Below are positions 33,319-42,407 of a stretch of DNA of 64,000 nucleotides, one piece after another. Below the pieces are notes generated by a model. That model made no database searches, was not told the origin of the DNA, and saw only the letters and a program-made list of their open reading frames with translations. Both the position numbers and the translations under genes were made by a program. Position 1 is the stretch's first letter; the number at the start of each line of letters is the position of its first letter. The DNA lies in contig CAYVQZ010000024.1 of assembly GCA_964453435.1 (NCBI GenBank), forward strand, positions 4,319-68,318, written 5' to 3'. This stretch comes from CAYVQZ01 sp964453435 (GTDB taxonomy: Bacteria; Abyssobacteria; SURF-5).

Positions 33319-35328
33319 ATGGCGCCCGAAGATTTTGATTTCAGAACTGCAAACACGACCGCTCTGCCGGCTGGATACCCCACAAGTTTTGCTCAAGACG
33401 CATACAGCCGTCATCCCTTTTTGGATATCTACGACAAGCGCAAACAAGCGTGCCTGAGATTCTATTCGGACAATCCCGCTCCCCCCTCGCTCAAGGGCTT
33501 TCTTTATGAGTTTGCCCGTCTCGCTGAGGTCAACAGGCCGCTCAACATCAAGGCAATCGAGAGCGCTCTCGAATTTATAGACAGGCGGCTCGATTGTTCC
33601 GATTTTGTTCTTCTCGGTATCTTGAGACTGGTTCTTCAGTTTGGCGATAAGGAGGCCGTTCCGAAGGAAATCATGGAACGCGCTCATAAGACTATTCTCT
33701 CTTTTAAGTACTGGCCCGACGAACGCGGCCAGGACTCGATGTGCACCTGGACCGAGAACCACCAAATATTATTTTCGGTTTGCGAATATCTCGCCGGCAT
33801 GATGTTTCCCGACCGGGTGTTTGCGAACTCGGGCATGAGCGGCCGGGAAAAGATGGCGAAGGCCCGGCCGCGCTTGATTCGGTGGATGCAACTTCGGTTT
33901 CGGACAGGATTCAACGAATGGTTGTCGAATGTCTATTACGATGAAGACATCGCCGCTCTTGTAACGCTTGCCGATTTCTGCGACGACGCATTGCTCGCGC
34001 GGGGCGCACACTGTACGCTCGACCTCCTGTTCTATGACATGGCGCTCAATTCGTTCTGCGGCACATTCGGAGCCACCCACGGCCGCAGCTACGAAAAACA
34101 GAAAAAATCCGGATTGCGCGAGTCAACCGCCGACATCCAGAAGCTGGTGTTCGGGATGGGAGTTTTCGGCGCCGAAGACAGCATGAGCGCAATCCACATG
34201 GCTTTGAGCGCTAATTACCGGCTTCCCGCGGTCATATTCGACGTTGCGACCGACAGAACAATTCCCGAGATGCTGAACAAACAGCGCATGGGAATCAGAA
34301 TCGAGGACGCGGAGAGGTGGGGGATTGGGTTCCAGACACTCGATGACGGCATGACCCTCCTTAGTTTTGAAGCCTACACTCACCCCAAAACTTTTGGGCT
34401 GTTTGTGAGACTCCTCGACGCATACAACTGGTGGGACAACGAGTTTTTGCGTCCTTTCAAAAAGATGAGGAAGGCGCTCAGGTGGATGGAACGCCTGCGA
34501 CTGACGCCGATTGTTGCCCGGCTGCTGGAAAAGGACATTTCGCGGAATATGCGCGAGGAGGTTCACACGCTCACATACAGGACACCCGATTACATGCTGA
34601 GCGCAACCCTCGATTACCGGAAGGGATACGGCGGAGACCAGCAGCATATCTGGCAGGCGACGCTTTCCGAGGAAGCGGTGTGTTTCACCACGCATCCGGG
34701 TTCACTGACGCACAGGTCGCCCGACTACTGGACCGGCTCCGGATTCCTTCCCCGAGTGGCAATGTATAAGAACGTTCTGATATGCGTGTACAAGATATCG
34801 TCGATGCCCGGGGTCTACGTAAAGAACAAATACGACTTTACGCATGCGTACTTCCCGAAAGACAAGTTCGACGAGGTTGTCGAACAAAACGGATGGATTT
34901 TCGGGCGAAAAGGAAAAGGGTATATTGCGCTGTATTCGCAAAAGGGCTACCGCTGGCAAGAAGAGGGCCCCGACCGCGACAGGGAAATTATCGCCGACGG
35001 CAAAACGAATATCTGGCTGTGCGAGATGGGAAGGGAACAAACCCACGGCACATTCCGTTCTTTTCAAGAAACCATCCTGCGCTCCGCCCTTACCTTCAAA
35101 AGGACGTCCGTTTCCTATCACTCGCCCCTCTATGGAAAAATGGATTTTGGCTGGCGCGGCGAGTTTCGGATAAAAGGGAAAGCAATGCCGCTGCGTCACG
35201 AGAAACGGTACGAGAATCCGTTTTCCGACGTGGATTTCGACCCCGATGTTATCGAAGTCAAAAGAGGAAGCGAGTGGCTATGCCTGGAAGTGGCCGGTTT
35301 CAAAAGAACATGCAGTTCAACGATATAG
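33319..35328 (+). CDS. large protein of unknown function, possible alpha/alpha-toroid fold
   Basis: I do not recognise this 669-residue protein with certainty. It has no signal peptide. The first 400 residues are helical and rich in aromatic blocks, such as WTENHQILFSVCEYLAG near residue 147 and FNEWLSNVYYDED near 200. The last 250 look like beta strands rich in Trp and Gly. That order recalls glycan-active enzymes with an alpha/alpha toroid followed by a beta sandwich, such as polysaccharide lyases. The glycan-related genes downstream are consistent with this, but I see no proven catalytic motif. Confidence 0.7.
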   Translation: MAPEDFDFRTANTTALPAGYPTSFAQDAYSRHPFLDIYDKRKQACLRFYSDNPAPPSLKGFLYEFARLAEVNRPLNIKAIESALEFIDRRLDCSDFVLLGILRLVLQFGDKEAVPKEIMERAHKTILSFKYWPDERGQDSMCTWTENHQILFSVCEYLAGMMFPDRVFANSGMSGREKMAKARPRLIRWMQLRFRTGFNEWLSNVYYDEDIAALVTLADFCDDALLARGAHCTLDLLFYDMALNSFCGTFGATHGRSYEKQKKSGLRESTADIQKLVFGMGVFGAEDSMSAIHMALSANYRLPAVIFDVATDRTIPEMLNKQRMGIRIEDAERWGIGFQTLDDGMTLLSFEAYTHPKTFGLFVRLLDAYNWWDNEFLRPFKKMRKALRWMERLRLTPIVARLLEKDISRNMREEVHTLTYRTPDYMLSATLDYRKGYGGDQQHIWQATLSEEAVCFTTHPGSLTHRSPDYWTGSGFLPRVAMYKNVLICVYKISSMPGVYVKNKYDFTHAYFPKDKFDEVVEQNGWIFGRKGKGYIALYSQKGYRWQEEGPDRDREIIADGKTNIWLCEMGREQTHGTFRSFQETILRSALTFKRTSVSYHSPLYGKMDFGWRGEFRIKGKAMPLRHEKRYENPFSDVDFDPDVIEVKRGSEWLCLEVAGFKRTCSSTI

Positions 35329-35513
35329 CGCAATCCGGTCCACAGGCTCCACGTCCTTGCGCTTCGAAACTGTGCGGGGTTTTCAGTCGAAGCGAAGCGT
35401 TGTGAAATTGTCGGATGCATTCACTTTGCCCACCTGCCGTGCAGTTGATATAATAGCGCCCACATTGCCGACCCACAATTGCCCCGAACGCTTGAACACA
35501 ATGGAGAGAGAAT

Positions 35514-36332
35514 ATGTCCGGCTCACAAGGTTTCATGTTTCAAGATGGCAAACCATACGTGATGCCCGCCCATTTTGGTCCGTCCGCGGCGGGATGGGAC
35601 GGGAAAGTGGCCCATTACGAGGATAACACCGCCCTTGTAGTCATGTATGAGACCGAACGCGATGCGGTCTCTGCATTGCTGCCACCGGGATTCGCCGCAA
35701 CCAACCCTCCGATAATCTCGGTCAGTTTCGTGATGTGTCGCGGTGTCGATTTCATGGCAGGCGGCGGGTACAACCTGGTGGCCGTCAATGTGTCCGCTAC
35801 TTATAAGGGAAAGCAGGATGAAGCCGAGGGAAACTTTGCGCTCGTTTTGTGGGAGAACGACTTCATGCCTATTGTCGTCGGTCGCGAGGTCCTCGGAGCG
35901 CCGAAGCTCTATGCCGACATTCCCGACGCCTGGATGCGAAACGGAAAGCGGGGTTTTACCGTTTCCGAACGGGGTACGCTGCTTCTGGAAGGAGAAGTTT
36001 CGGATTTGCAGAAGCTGGATACCGATGGCATTCAGGCAATTGTCGCGCAAATGGAAGGCAAGATATGGATGGGATGGAAGCACATCCCGTCATGTGACTT
36101 GCGCGGCGCCGACGTAAGCAACGCGACGGCGCTCCCTGCCAGGGCGGAGGTCAGAGAGGTATGGATGGGCACGGGTGAGGTAATCTTTCACGAGGTCGCC
36201 TGGGAGAAGGCGCCCCTTTCCTGGCAGCCGGTGAACGCGCTCCGGCGACTGCCAATTGTTCAGTATCAGGGCGCGTTAATGATGCGTACCACGCAGGACC
36301 TGCTCATCCACCAGCAATACGTCCTGGAATGA
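35514..36332 (+). CDS. acetoacetate decarboxylase family protein
   Basis: The 272-residue protein matches the ADC fold. The key block GREVLGAPKLYADI places a Lys at 131 where clostridial acetoacetate decarboxylase has its Schiff-base Lys. Family members decarboxylate 3-oxo acids or carry out aldol-type and dehydration reactions on related substrates. The neighbours (transporter, unknown 669-residue protein) do not define the substrate. GGAGAGAG precedes the ATG. Confidence 0.85.
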   Translation: MSGSQGFMFQDGKPYVMPAHFGPSAAGWDGKVAHYEDNTALVVMYETERDAVSALLPPGFAATNPPIISVSFVMCRGVDFMAGGGYNLVAVNVSATYKGKQDEAEGNFALVLWENDFMPIVVGREVLGAPKLYADIPDAWMRNGKRGFTVSERGTLLLEGEVSDLQKLDTDGIQAIVAQMEGKIWMGWKHIPSCDLRGADVSNATALPARAEVREVWMGTGEVIFHEVAWEKAPLSWQPVNALRRLPIVQYQGALMMRTTQDLLIHQQYVLE

Positions 36333-36393
36333 GATTTTTCCGGAATCGAGTCGACACGCGCCGGACATTTGCAGACCGTCCCATTGTTCAGCC

Positions 36394-38181
36394 ATGCATT
36401 TGATAGATTGGCTCATAGTCGTCGCATACTGCGCGCTGGCGCTGGCAATCGGATTGCTTCTTGCCCGACGCGCCGGTAAGAGTATGGCCGACTTCCTGCT
36501 CTCGGGCCGGAGCCTGCCCTGGTGGCTCGCCGGCACTTCCATGGTCGCCACAACGTTCGCCGCCGATACGCCCCTGGCGATAACCGGAATCGTGCGCACG
36601 AAGGGTGTCGCCGGCAACTGGTTCTGGTGGAACATGGTAATGAGCAGCATGCTCTGGACGTTTTTCTATGCGCGCCTGTGGCGTCGAACCGGTCTGGTCA
36701 CCGATGTCGAATTCATGGAATTACGGTATTCCGGCAAACCGGCGGCATTCCTTCGAGCCTTCAAGGCCGGCTATTCTGCCATCCTGGTCAATTGCATCGT
36801 AATGGGATGGGTCATTCTCGCGATGACAAAAATCGGCACGGTGGCGCTGGGATTGGTGAGAACGCCGACCATACCTGTGCCTGGCGTTGAAATGGAAATT
36901 GCGACCAGTACTTTTCTGACTCTTTCGCTCATCCTTTTGGCGCTCCTCTATTCCGTGCTTTCCGGCCTGTGGGGCGTTGTCGTCACCGATTTCGTCCAAT
37001 TCGGCATGGCGATGTTCGGCTCGATCGCGCTTGCTGTCATAGCCGTCAGACATGTCGGAGGGATAGCGGAGATACAGCCGATGCTCGCGGCTGCGAAAAC
37101 GGCTCCGCCATCCGTGCTCCGGTTTGCTCCGGAGCCGGGTATGGGAAACCTGGCGCTCACAACATTCGGGGTGTATCTCGGCGTGCAATGGTGGGCCTTT
37201 CGGAATGCCGACGGCGGAGAATACATCGGATTGCGGGCGATGGCTTGCCGCGACGAGAGACATGCCCGACTGGCAATCCTGTGGTACAGCTTCGCGCATT
37301 ATGTTTTGAGGGCATGGCCGTGGATTCTGGTAGCGCTCATTTCTATCATCGTTTATCCGGAACTCTCCGACCCGGAACTGGGCTATCCGAAGATGATGAT
37401 TGATTTTCTCCCTATTGGTCTCCGCGGATTGATGGTGGCTTCACTCCTCGCGGCGTTCATGTCGACCATTGACACGCACCTTCATTGGGGGGCCTCGTAT
37501 CTTGCGAACGATTTGTACAAACGGTTTATAAATCCGCGCGGAAGCGAGCGGCATTACGTTCTTATTTCACGCATCTCGATGCTCTTCATTGCCGCGCTCG
37601 CCGTTGGCGCAAGCACCGTGATGAACTCCATCGAATGGGCGTGGAAATTCCTGATTGCTATCGGCGCCGGTGTCGGATTGGTATACCTGCTGCGCTGGTA
37701 CTGGTGGCGCATAAACGCATGGTCCGAGATATCCGCGATGCTGTGCTCGTTGCTGGTCGCTATTGTCCTATTCTCTTCTCCTCTCGGAGCCCGCGAGTAT
37801 GAAGGAGTGCGACTGCTCATTATCGTTATCGTTTCCACGGCGACGTGGCTGACAGTGACACTGTCGACCGCGCCCGTGAAAAGCGAGAATCTGCGCCGGT
37901 TCTATGAACGCGTCAGACCCGGCGGGTTCGGGTGGCGCAGACTCGAGAAGGAGTTCGGTCTGTCATCGGAGCATAGCGGAGTTCGCGATATCGTCGGCGC
38001 AATAAGCGGCGCGGTATTCATCTATTCATCATTATTTGCGCTGGGAAAACTGTTTCTGGGTTTCGGAATTTCGTCGTGGTTTCCGCTGGCGGTGATTGCC
38101 GTGGCCGCCATGACAGTCATGAGCGTGTGTCTGCGGACAGCAGGTTCCCACAGGGAGGAGGTCTTGCAAGCGGACACATAG
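36394..38181 (+). CDS. sodium:solute symporter (SSS family)
   Basis: The 595-residue protein has about 13 hydrophobic segments. Family marks include the N-terminal GLLLARRAGKSMADFLLSGR block near residue 22, DTPLAITGIVR near 64, and a GLMVASLLAAFMSTIDTHLHWGASY block near residue 350 that matches the SSS consensus around the sodium site. SSS proteins import sugars, amino acids or organic acids with Na+. It may feed the acetoacetate-decarboxylase-like enzyme or sugar genes nearby. No clear ribosome site precedes the ATG at 36394. Confidence 0.9.
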   Translation: MHLIDWLIVVAYCALALAIGLLLARRAGKSMADFLLSGRSLPWWLAGTSMVATTFAADTPLAITGIVRTKGVAGNWFWWNMVMSSMLWTFFYARLWRRTGLVTDVEFMELRYSGKPAAFLRAFKAGYSAILVNCIVMGWVILAMTKIGTVALGLVRTPTIPVPGVEMEIATSTFLTLSLILLALLYSVLSGLWGVVVTDFVQFGMAMFGSIALAVIAVRHVGGIAEIQPMLAAAKTAPPSVLRFAPEPGMGNLALTTFGVYLGVQWWAFRNADGGEYIGLRAMACRDERHARLAILWYSFAHYVLRAWPWILVALISIIVYPELSDPELGYPKMMIDFLPIGLRGLMVASLLAAFMSTIDTHLHWGASYLANDLYKRFINPRGSERHYVLISRISMLFIAALAVGASTVMNSIEWAWKFLIAIGAGVGLVYLLRWYWWRINAWSEISAMLCSLLVAIVLFSSPLGAREYEGVRLLIIVIVSTATWLTVTLSTAPVKSENLRRFYERVRPGGFGWRRLEKEFGLSSEHSGVRDIVGAISGAVFIYSSLFALGKLFLGFGISSWFPLAVIAVAAMTVMSVCLRTAGSHREEVLQADT

Positions 38182-38359
38182 TCCCGACCACTATTTCCTT
38201 ATTCTTGTCCCGCTGTTCAATCGAGTGTTTCCTCATTGCAATGACCAACGTCGGTCGTTATAATCGTCACATATGCGCTGCAGTGCGAGCCGGTTTCGAA
38301 TTCATTTCGAAATTTTTATTTGGTTCGGAGTTTTGGTTACGCAACAAAGGAAGGGAAAC

Positions 38360-39151
38360 ATGTCACGCAATACGGTTGCCGTTATTCTGGTTGGCCTGAC
38401 GCTATTAGCGGGTTGTGGTACGGCGCCTCCGATAACGGACGAGAAAACAGGGATGGAACTTCCCCGCAGGCATGGGATGGTGCTGATTCCGGCGGGCGAG
38501 TTCATGATGGGCAGCCCGCCCGGCGAGTGCAACACGGACGAGCATCCCCGGCATTTGGTGCATCTGGATGCGTTCTACATGGACGAGCATGAAGTAACGA
38601 TTGGGGAGTATATGAGATTTGTTGAGGCGACCGGTCATCGGCCGCTGCCCAAATGGGTGTCTGAGTATTCTCCAGAGGAGGATTATCCTGTGGTAGGCGT
38701 CAGCTGGAACGATGCTCAGGCGTACGCCACATGGGCAAAGAAGCGCTTGCCTACCGAGGCGGAATGGGAATACGCATGCCGGGCGGGGACAACAACGAAG
38801 TACAATGTCGGTGACCTCTTGACTCCGGACGATGCCAACTTCATCGGTATCGGCGGTAAGGACCAATGGGAGCGGACAGCCCCTGTCGGAAGTTTTCCGC
38901 CGAACGACTGGGGCCTCTATGACATGCACGGCAACGTGTTCGAATGGTGCCAGGACTGGTACGACGAGAAATATTACGAGTACAGTCCGAGAGAAAATCC
39001 GCAGGGACCCGCCGACGGTTTATATCGGGTTCTTCGCGGCGGCTCATGGATAAGCCGCTCCCTGTTTCGAGGCTCGGCGTCCCGCCTGAGCGGGTTCCCA
39101 CACGACAGGGGACACAATGTCGGATTCCGCTGCGTCCGCGACCTCAGATAA
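38360..39151 (+). CDS. FGE/SUMF1-domain lipoprotein lacking the catalytic Cys pair
   Basis: The 263-residue protein has a lipoprotein signal ending in LLAGC (Cys19). Then comes a formylglycine-generating-enzyme-type domain: IPAGEFMMGS near residue 40, VGVSWNDAQAYATWAKKRLPTEAEWEYA near 115-140, and RGGSW and NVGFRCV at the end. True FGEs have a reactive Cys pair after RGGS; here the segment reads RGGSWISRSLFR, with no Cys. It is therefore probably not a sulfatase activator but a lectin-like or other envelope protein. The ATG at 38360 follows AAGGAAGGG. Confidence 0.88.
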   Translation: MSRNTVAVILVGLTLLAGCGTAPPITDEKTGMELPRRHGMVLIPAGEFMMGSPPGECNTDEHPRHLVHLDAFYMDEHEVTIGEYMRFVEATGHRPLPKWVSEYSPEEDYPVVGVSWNDAQAYATWAKKRLPTEAEWEYACRAGTTTKYNVGDLLTPDDANFIGIGGKDQWERTAPVGSFPPNDWGLYDMHGNVFEWCQDWYDEKYYEYSPRENPQGPADGLYRVLRGGSWISRSLFRGSASRLSGFPHDRGHNVGFRCVRDLR

Positions 39152-39235
39152 ACCGCTCTTCGGAGGTCGGGGCGCCCAAAGTTCGTGTTGCGGACTTTCA
39201 ACGCGCTCGACAACGCCTCCCCTCAACGAAAAAGG

Positions 39236-40297
39236 TCAGCATCGGATTCTTCTCGCTTCTTCGATCATGGCGAGATAGTTGTCGACGCTGAGGTATGACG
39301 CCACGCTGTTGCCCGTGCCGATCGCGAATCGGCCGGAGGGTGCGCACTTCTCAATGATCTCTCTCGTGCGGGTTCTCACTTCCTGTTCCGTTCCCCTCGC
39401 GAGCAAATCCATGTCCACTCCACCGAGCAGCGCGATGCGATCGGAATATAGTTTGACGGCTTCTTCGATCGGTGTTATTGCATCCTCGAAAGAATGCCTC
39501 GCGTCGATTTCGACATTGTTTATTAGATCGTCCATCACTTTCTCGATGTTGCCGCATGAATGGAGAAGGACGGGCAAACCCCGGCCGTGGGCGACTTCCG
39601 CGATTTTCTTGTGCCACGGGAAAACGTATTGTCGAAGATGATTCGGCGAGAGCGTCGTGCCGGTGCGAAACCCCAGGTCGTCGCACATCCAGAACGCGCC
39701 AACGCGGTCCGCCTGCACGAGTCTCTCCGTCACGGCAAGGAGAATGGCGCCGACCTTGTCAAATAAATCTGATACGAGAGGCTGGTCATCAACAAGGAGA
39801 TACGAAAGCCCTTCGATTCCGGTCAGAAAACTGACATTCTCGAATACGCCCGAAATGCGGGGAATAAGCATCATGCCCTCCGGAAGAACCGACGCGGCGT
39901 ATTCTATGAATGAATAGTCCAGCGAATCGGGATTCGGCCACAAACGCTGTTCGAAATCCTCGCGGGTTCGTATCACCGACGCCGTTTCCGACACCCACAT
40001 CCGCTCCCCGCTGTCGGGAGCTTGAAACGCCGCGCCAAAGTAAATGAAGGGGGATGCGTCGATATAGTCATATCCCAGCTTATACCGGAACTCGACCTCG
40101 TCATCGATTCTCTGTCGGACGTCCTCCGGATCGTTTGTGAAATCCGAAACCGTCGGACGGCCGAGTATTTTTTCCTTGATCGGTTGGTCGGCAAATAAAT
40201 CGATCAAGGGCAGTCGGTCGGGTGGCTCGTCGCCGGTCAGCACGTTGCGAAGGCGGGTGAAGTCGGGTGAAGGCTTGGGCAGGTCCGATACTTTCAT
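39236..40297 (-). CDS. URO-D superfamily protein with partial zinc site
   Basis: The 353-residue protein has the uroporphyrinogen decarboxylase/MtaA fold. It keeps LLHSCGN near residue 240, the HxC half of the zinc site of methylcobamide methyltransferases. The late Cys of that site is absent: the matching region reads AIGTGNS. It lacks the Arg-rich active site of true HemE. It sits back to back with fucose isomerase and GH4 genes, as related proteins do in sugar-utilising bacteria. Its reaction is unknown. The ATG at 40297 has GAGGA upstream; the open frame runs 32 codons further. Confidence 0.82.
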   Translation of the reverse strand: MKVSDLPKPSPDFTRLRNVLTGDEPPDRLPLIDLFADQPIKEKILGRPTVSDFTNDPEDVRQRIDDEVEFRYKLGYDYIDASPFIYFGAAFQAPDSGERMWVSETASVIRTREDFEQRLWPNPDSLDYSFIEYAASVLPEGMMLIPRISGVFENVSFLTGIEGLSYLLVDDQPLVSDLFDKVGAILLAVTERLVQADRVGAFWMCDDLGFRTGTTLSPNHLRQYVFPWHKKIAEVAHGRGLPVLLHSCGNIEKVMDDLINNVEIDARHSFEDAITPIEEAVKLYSDRIALLGGVDMDLLARGTEQEVRTRTREIIEKCAPSGRFAIGTGNSVASYLSVDNYLAMIEEARRIRC

Positions 40298-40661
40298 GTT
40301 CTTTATCCTCGGTGCGACGGTTCTAACCTTCTTTAAAACAATAAGAAAGTTTAACACATGTTCCGTGAGCTTTTCCTGCTTTGGGAATGACAATGTCGCT
40401 CTTCAAAGTTCCCCAGTCATTTCTTTGGTTGGGTGAGGATCGTATCAGGACGAATGGCTTTTTTCAACGGATAAGATGTTTGCGCCTGCTTTTTTGAGTG
40501 GCTGGAGGCAGCATCATTTTTTCGCGCTTTGTGAATCATGAGCGGCACTGTTTTACCTTACACAGCCGCGTGATATATAATTTCTTCTCTCGAATCATGC
40601 AAATTATTTGACGACCCTTGATTGCTTCTGTCGAACCGACCAAGCAAAAAGGAGAGACGAA
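40298..40661. other. divergent intergenic region before the fucose isomerase gene
   Basis: This 364-base region contains several T-runs (for example near 40451 and 40488) and no convincing gene. A perfect -10 hexamer TATAAT at 40576-40581 faces the isomerase gene, but its -35 (TTACCT at 40553) is weak, as in activator-dependent promoters. AAGGAG lies before the isomerase ATG. Confidence 0.45.
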
Positions 40662-42383
40662 ATGGCGAAAGCGCAGAGGCTTCCCGCGAGCAAGAAAGCC
40701 GCGCCGCCCGCAATGACGTTTGGGGTTTGCGCGGCCTGCGACCCCCGCATCGACAAGGAGGCGCGTGACAGAACGGCGAATATTGTTGCAATCGTCGCCG
40801 AAGCCATTGCGGGGCAGGTCAAGATGCCCGATGGCAATCCCGTCAAAGTCGTCTGGACGCCGGTCTTAATCGATGGGGAGGAGCAAGCCGACATTGTGGC
40901 GAGACAGTTCTCCGAGGCCGGCGTCGGAGCCGTCGTGTGCACGCCGGACACGTGGGCATTCCCGCAGCTCACCCTCATGAGCTTGTTATCACAACTGCCG
41001 CAGGACACTCCAGTGAATATAACATGCGGAAACAGCGCGCCGAAGCCCGGCGTCGTTTACGCACATGCCGTGAATGGAGCGCTCGCGCAGTCAGGCCGTC
41101 TGACGCATCTGAATGTCGGCGCGTGGCCCGATACGGGAATGAAACCAAAACCGAGTGACTCCACGGTCAACGCGCTTGTGGACTGGTGCTACGCGGCGTT
41201 AACATATTCGGCGTTGAAAGGCCGGAGAGTGGTTGTCTTCGGGCACGACTCCATGGGAATGGAAACGGCGTTGGCGCATGTCATGCCCACCCGAAACGCG
41301 TTCGGCATCGAGATCACGCGCCTCGACATGAAGCTATTGGCCGACATGCAGAACAAGGGGTCTTTCGACCGGACTGAGTTGAAAAAGATGCGTACGTGGC
41401 TGGCTCGTCATTTGGGAAGCCGAATCGCTCTGTCGCAGGAGGATGCGAATGAAAAACTCGACCAGTCGCTGGCCATGTACCTCATCATGCGGGACCTCTT
41501 GCGTGATTTGAACGCCGTCGGCGGCGGGTTCATGAACCAACTGGAATGGGGGAGCGACCTGCGGGGCATCCCACTGCCGATATGTGACATGGCCGAGTCG
41601 CTCATGAATTCCACGTTCGATCATAACGGTCGCAAACCCGTTCTCCCCTTTGCGACGGAGGCGGACGTGCAGGGACTCTTAACCATGCTGTTCATGTCAT
41701 GGCTTTCGGGCGGTAATCCGCCGCTTTTCATGGATTTCCGAAAAGTTTGGGAGCCGTGGGAAATTCAGGACCTGGCGAAGAACCTCAAAATAACATTCAC
41801 CAAAAACGACACATGGGCTCAGCGGGGCATTGTCGATGGTGATAACTCCGGCTCGGCGAGCCTGGACTGGGCCGCCCTGCCGGGGACATCCATACGCGAT
41901 ATCATGCAAAATGTGTCGATGCCTGGCGCAGAGCTTGACTATTTTCCGGGAGGCGGCAACAGTGTGACATTCATCTCGCCGGGCGGTATTCACGGTATCG
42001 CTGGCCGGCTCGCGTACAGCGCCCTTTCCGGCATGTTCAGCCTGGTGTGGGACGAAGCATCCACGGTTGATCTGCCGCCGAAGCTGGCCGAGGCGATTGC
42101 GAGCAGCTCGAACGTCACGTGGCCGCACACGTGGGTGGCGCCGAAATACGCGTCGATGGGCGAGTACAAGCAGTATGCCCCGGCAAATCATTTCCACATG
42201 GTTTGGAATCTGCCGTCGGCGCGATTGGAGTATTGGATGGATTTGACGAACGTGCTCTCGGTCGCGCCGTGGCAGGCGAGGCCGGCGTTCATCGAGGGGG
42301 TCGATCGGCCGATTCCCCTCCTGTATCTTCTCAATGGTGGTGAGAATACCGCAAAAGCTTTGAGGGCAGGTCGCCGAATGTAG
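40662..42383 (+). CDS. L-fucose isomerase-like enzyme
   Basis: The 573-residue protein has the length and three-domain plan of L-fucose/D-arabinose isomerases. It has an N-terminal Rossmann-like part, a middle domain with DSMGME near residue 196, and C-terminal metal ligands that I place at Glu333 (ATEADVQG), Asp358 (FMDFRKV) and the NHFH region at 510-512. Such enzymes interconvert aldoses and ketoses with Mn2+. Fucose is a likely substrate, but arabinose or other aldoses are possible. The ATG at 40662 has AAGGAGAG upstream. The GH4 gene follows after 24 bases. Confidence 0.82.
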   Translation: MAKAQRLPASKKAAPPAMTFGVCAACDPRIDKEARDRTANIVAIVAEAIAGQVKMPDGNPVKVVWTPVLIDGEEQADIVARQFSEAGVGAVVCTPDTWAFPQLTLMSLLSQLPQDTPVNITCGNSAPKPGVVYAHAVNGALAQSGRLTHLNVGAWPDTGMKPKPSDSTVNALVDWCYAALTYSALKGRRVVVFGHDSMGMETALAHVMPTRNAFGIEITRLDMKLLADMQNKGSFDRTELKKMRTWLARHLGSRIALSQEDANEKLDQSLAMYLIMRDLLRDLNAVGGGFMNQLEWGSDLRGIPLPICDMAESLMNSTFDHNGRKPVLPFATEADVQGLLTMLFMSWLSGGNPPLFMDFRKVWEPWEIQDLAKNLKITFTKNDTWAQRGIVDGDNSGSASLDWAALPGTSIRDIMQNVSMPGAELDYFPGGGNSVTFISPGGIHGIAGRLAYSALSGMFSLVWDEASTVDLPPKLAEAIASSSNVTWPHTWVAPKYASMGEYKQYAPANHFHMVWNLPSARLEYWMDLTNVLSVAPWQARPAFIEGVDRPIPLLYLLNGGENTAKALRAGRRM

Positions 42384-42407
42384 TTCAGAAGGAGGAAGTA
42401 ATCCAAT

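Noticed and set aside
38360..39151. Annotation as a formylglycine-generating enzyme that activates the sulfatase
   Set aside because: The reactive Cys pair is missing, and a radical-SAM maturase already adjoins the sulfatase.
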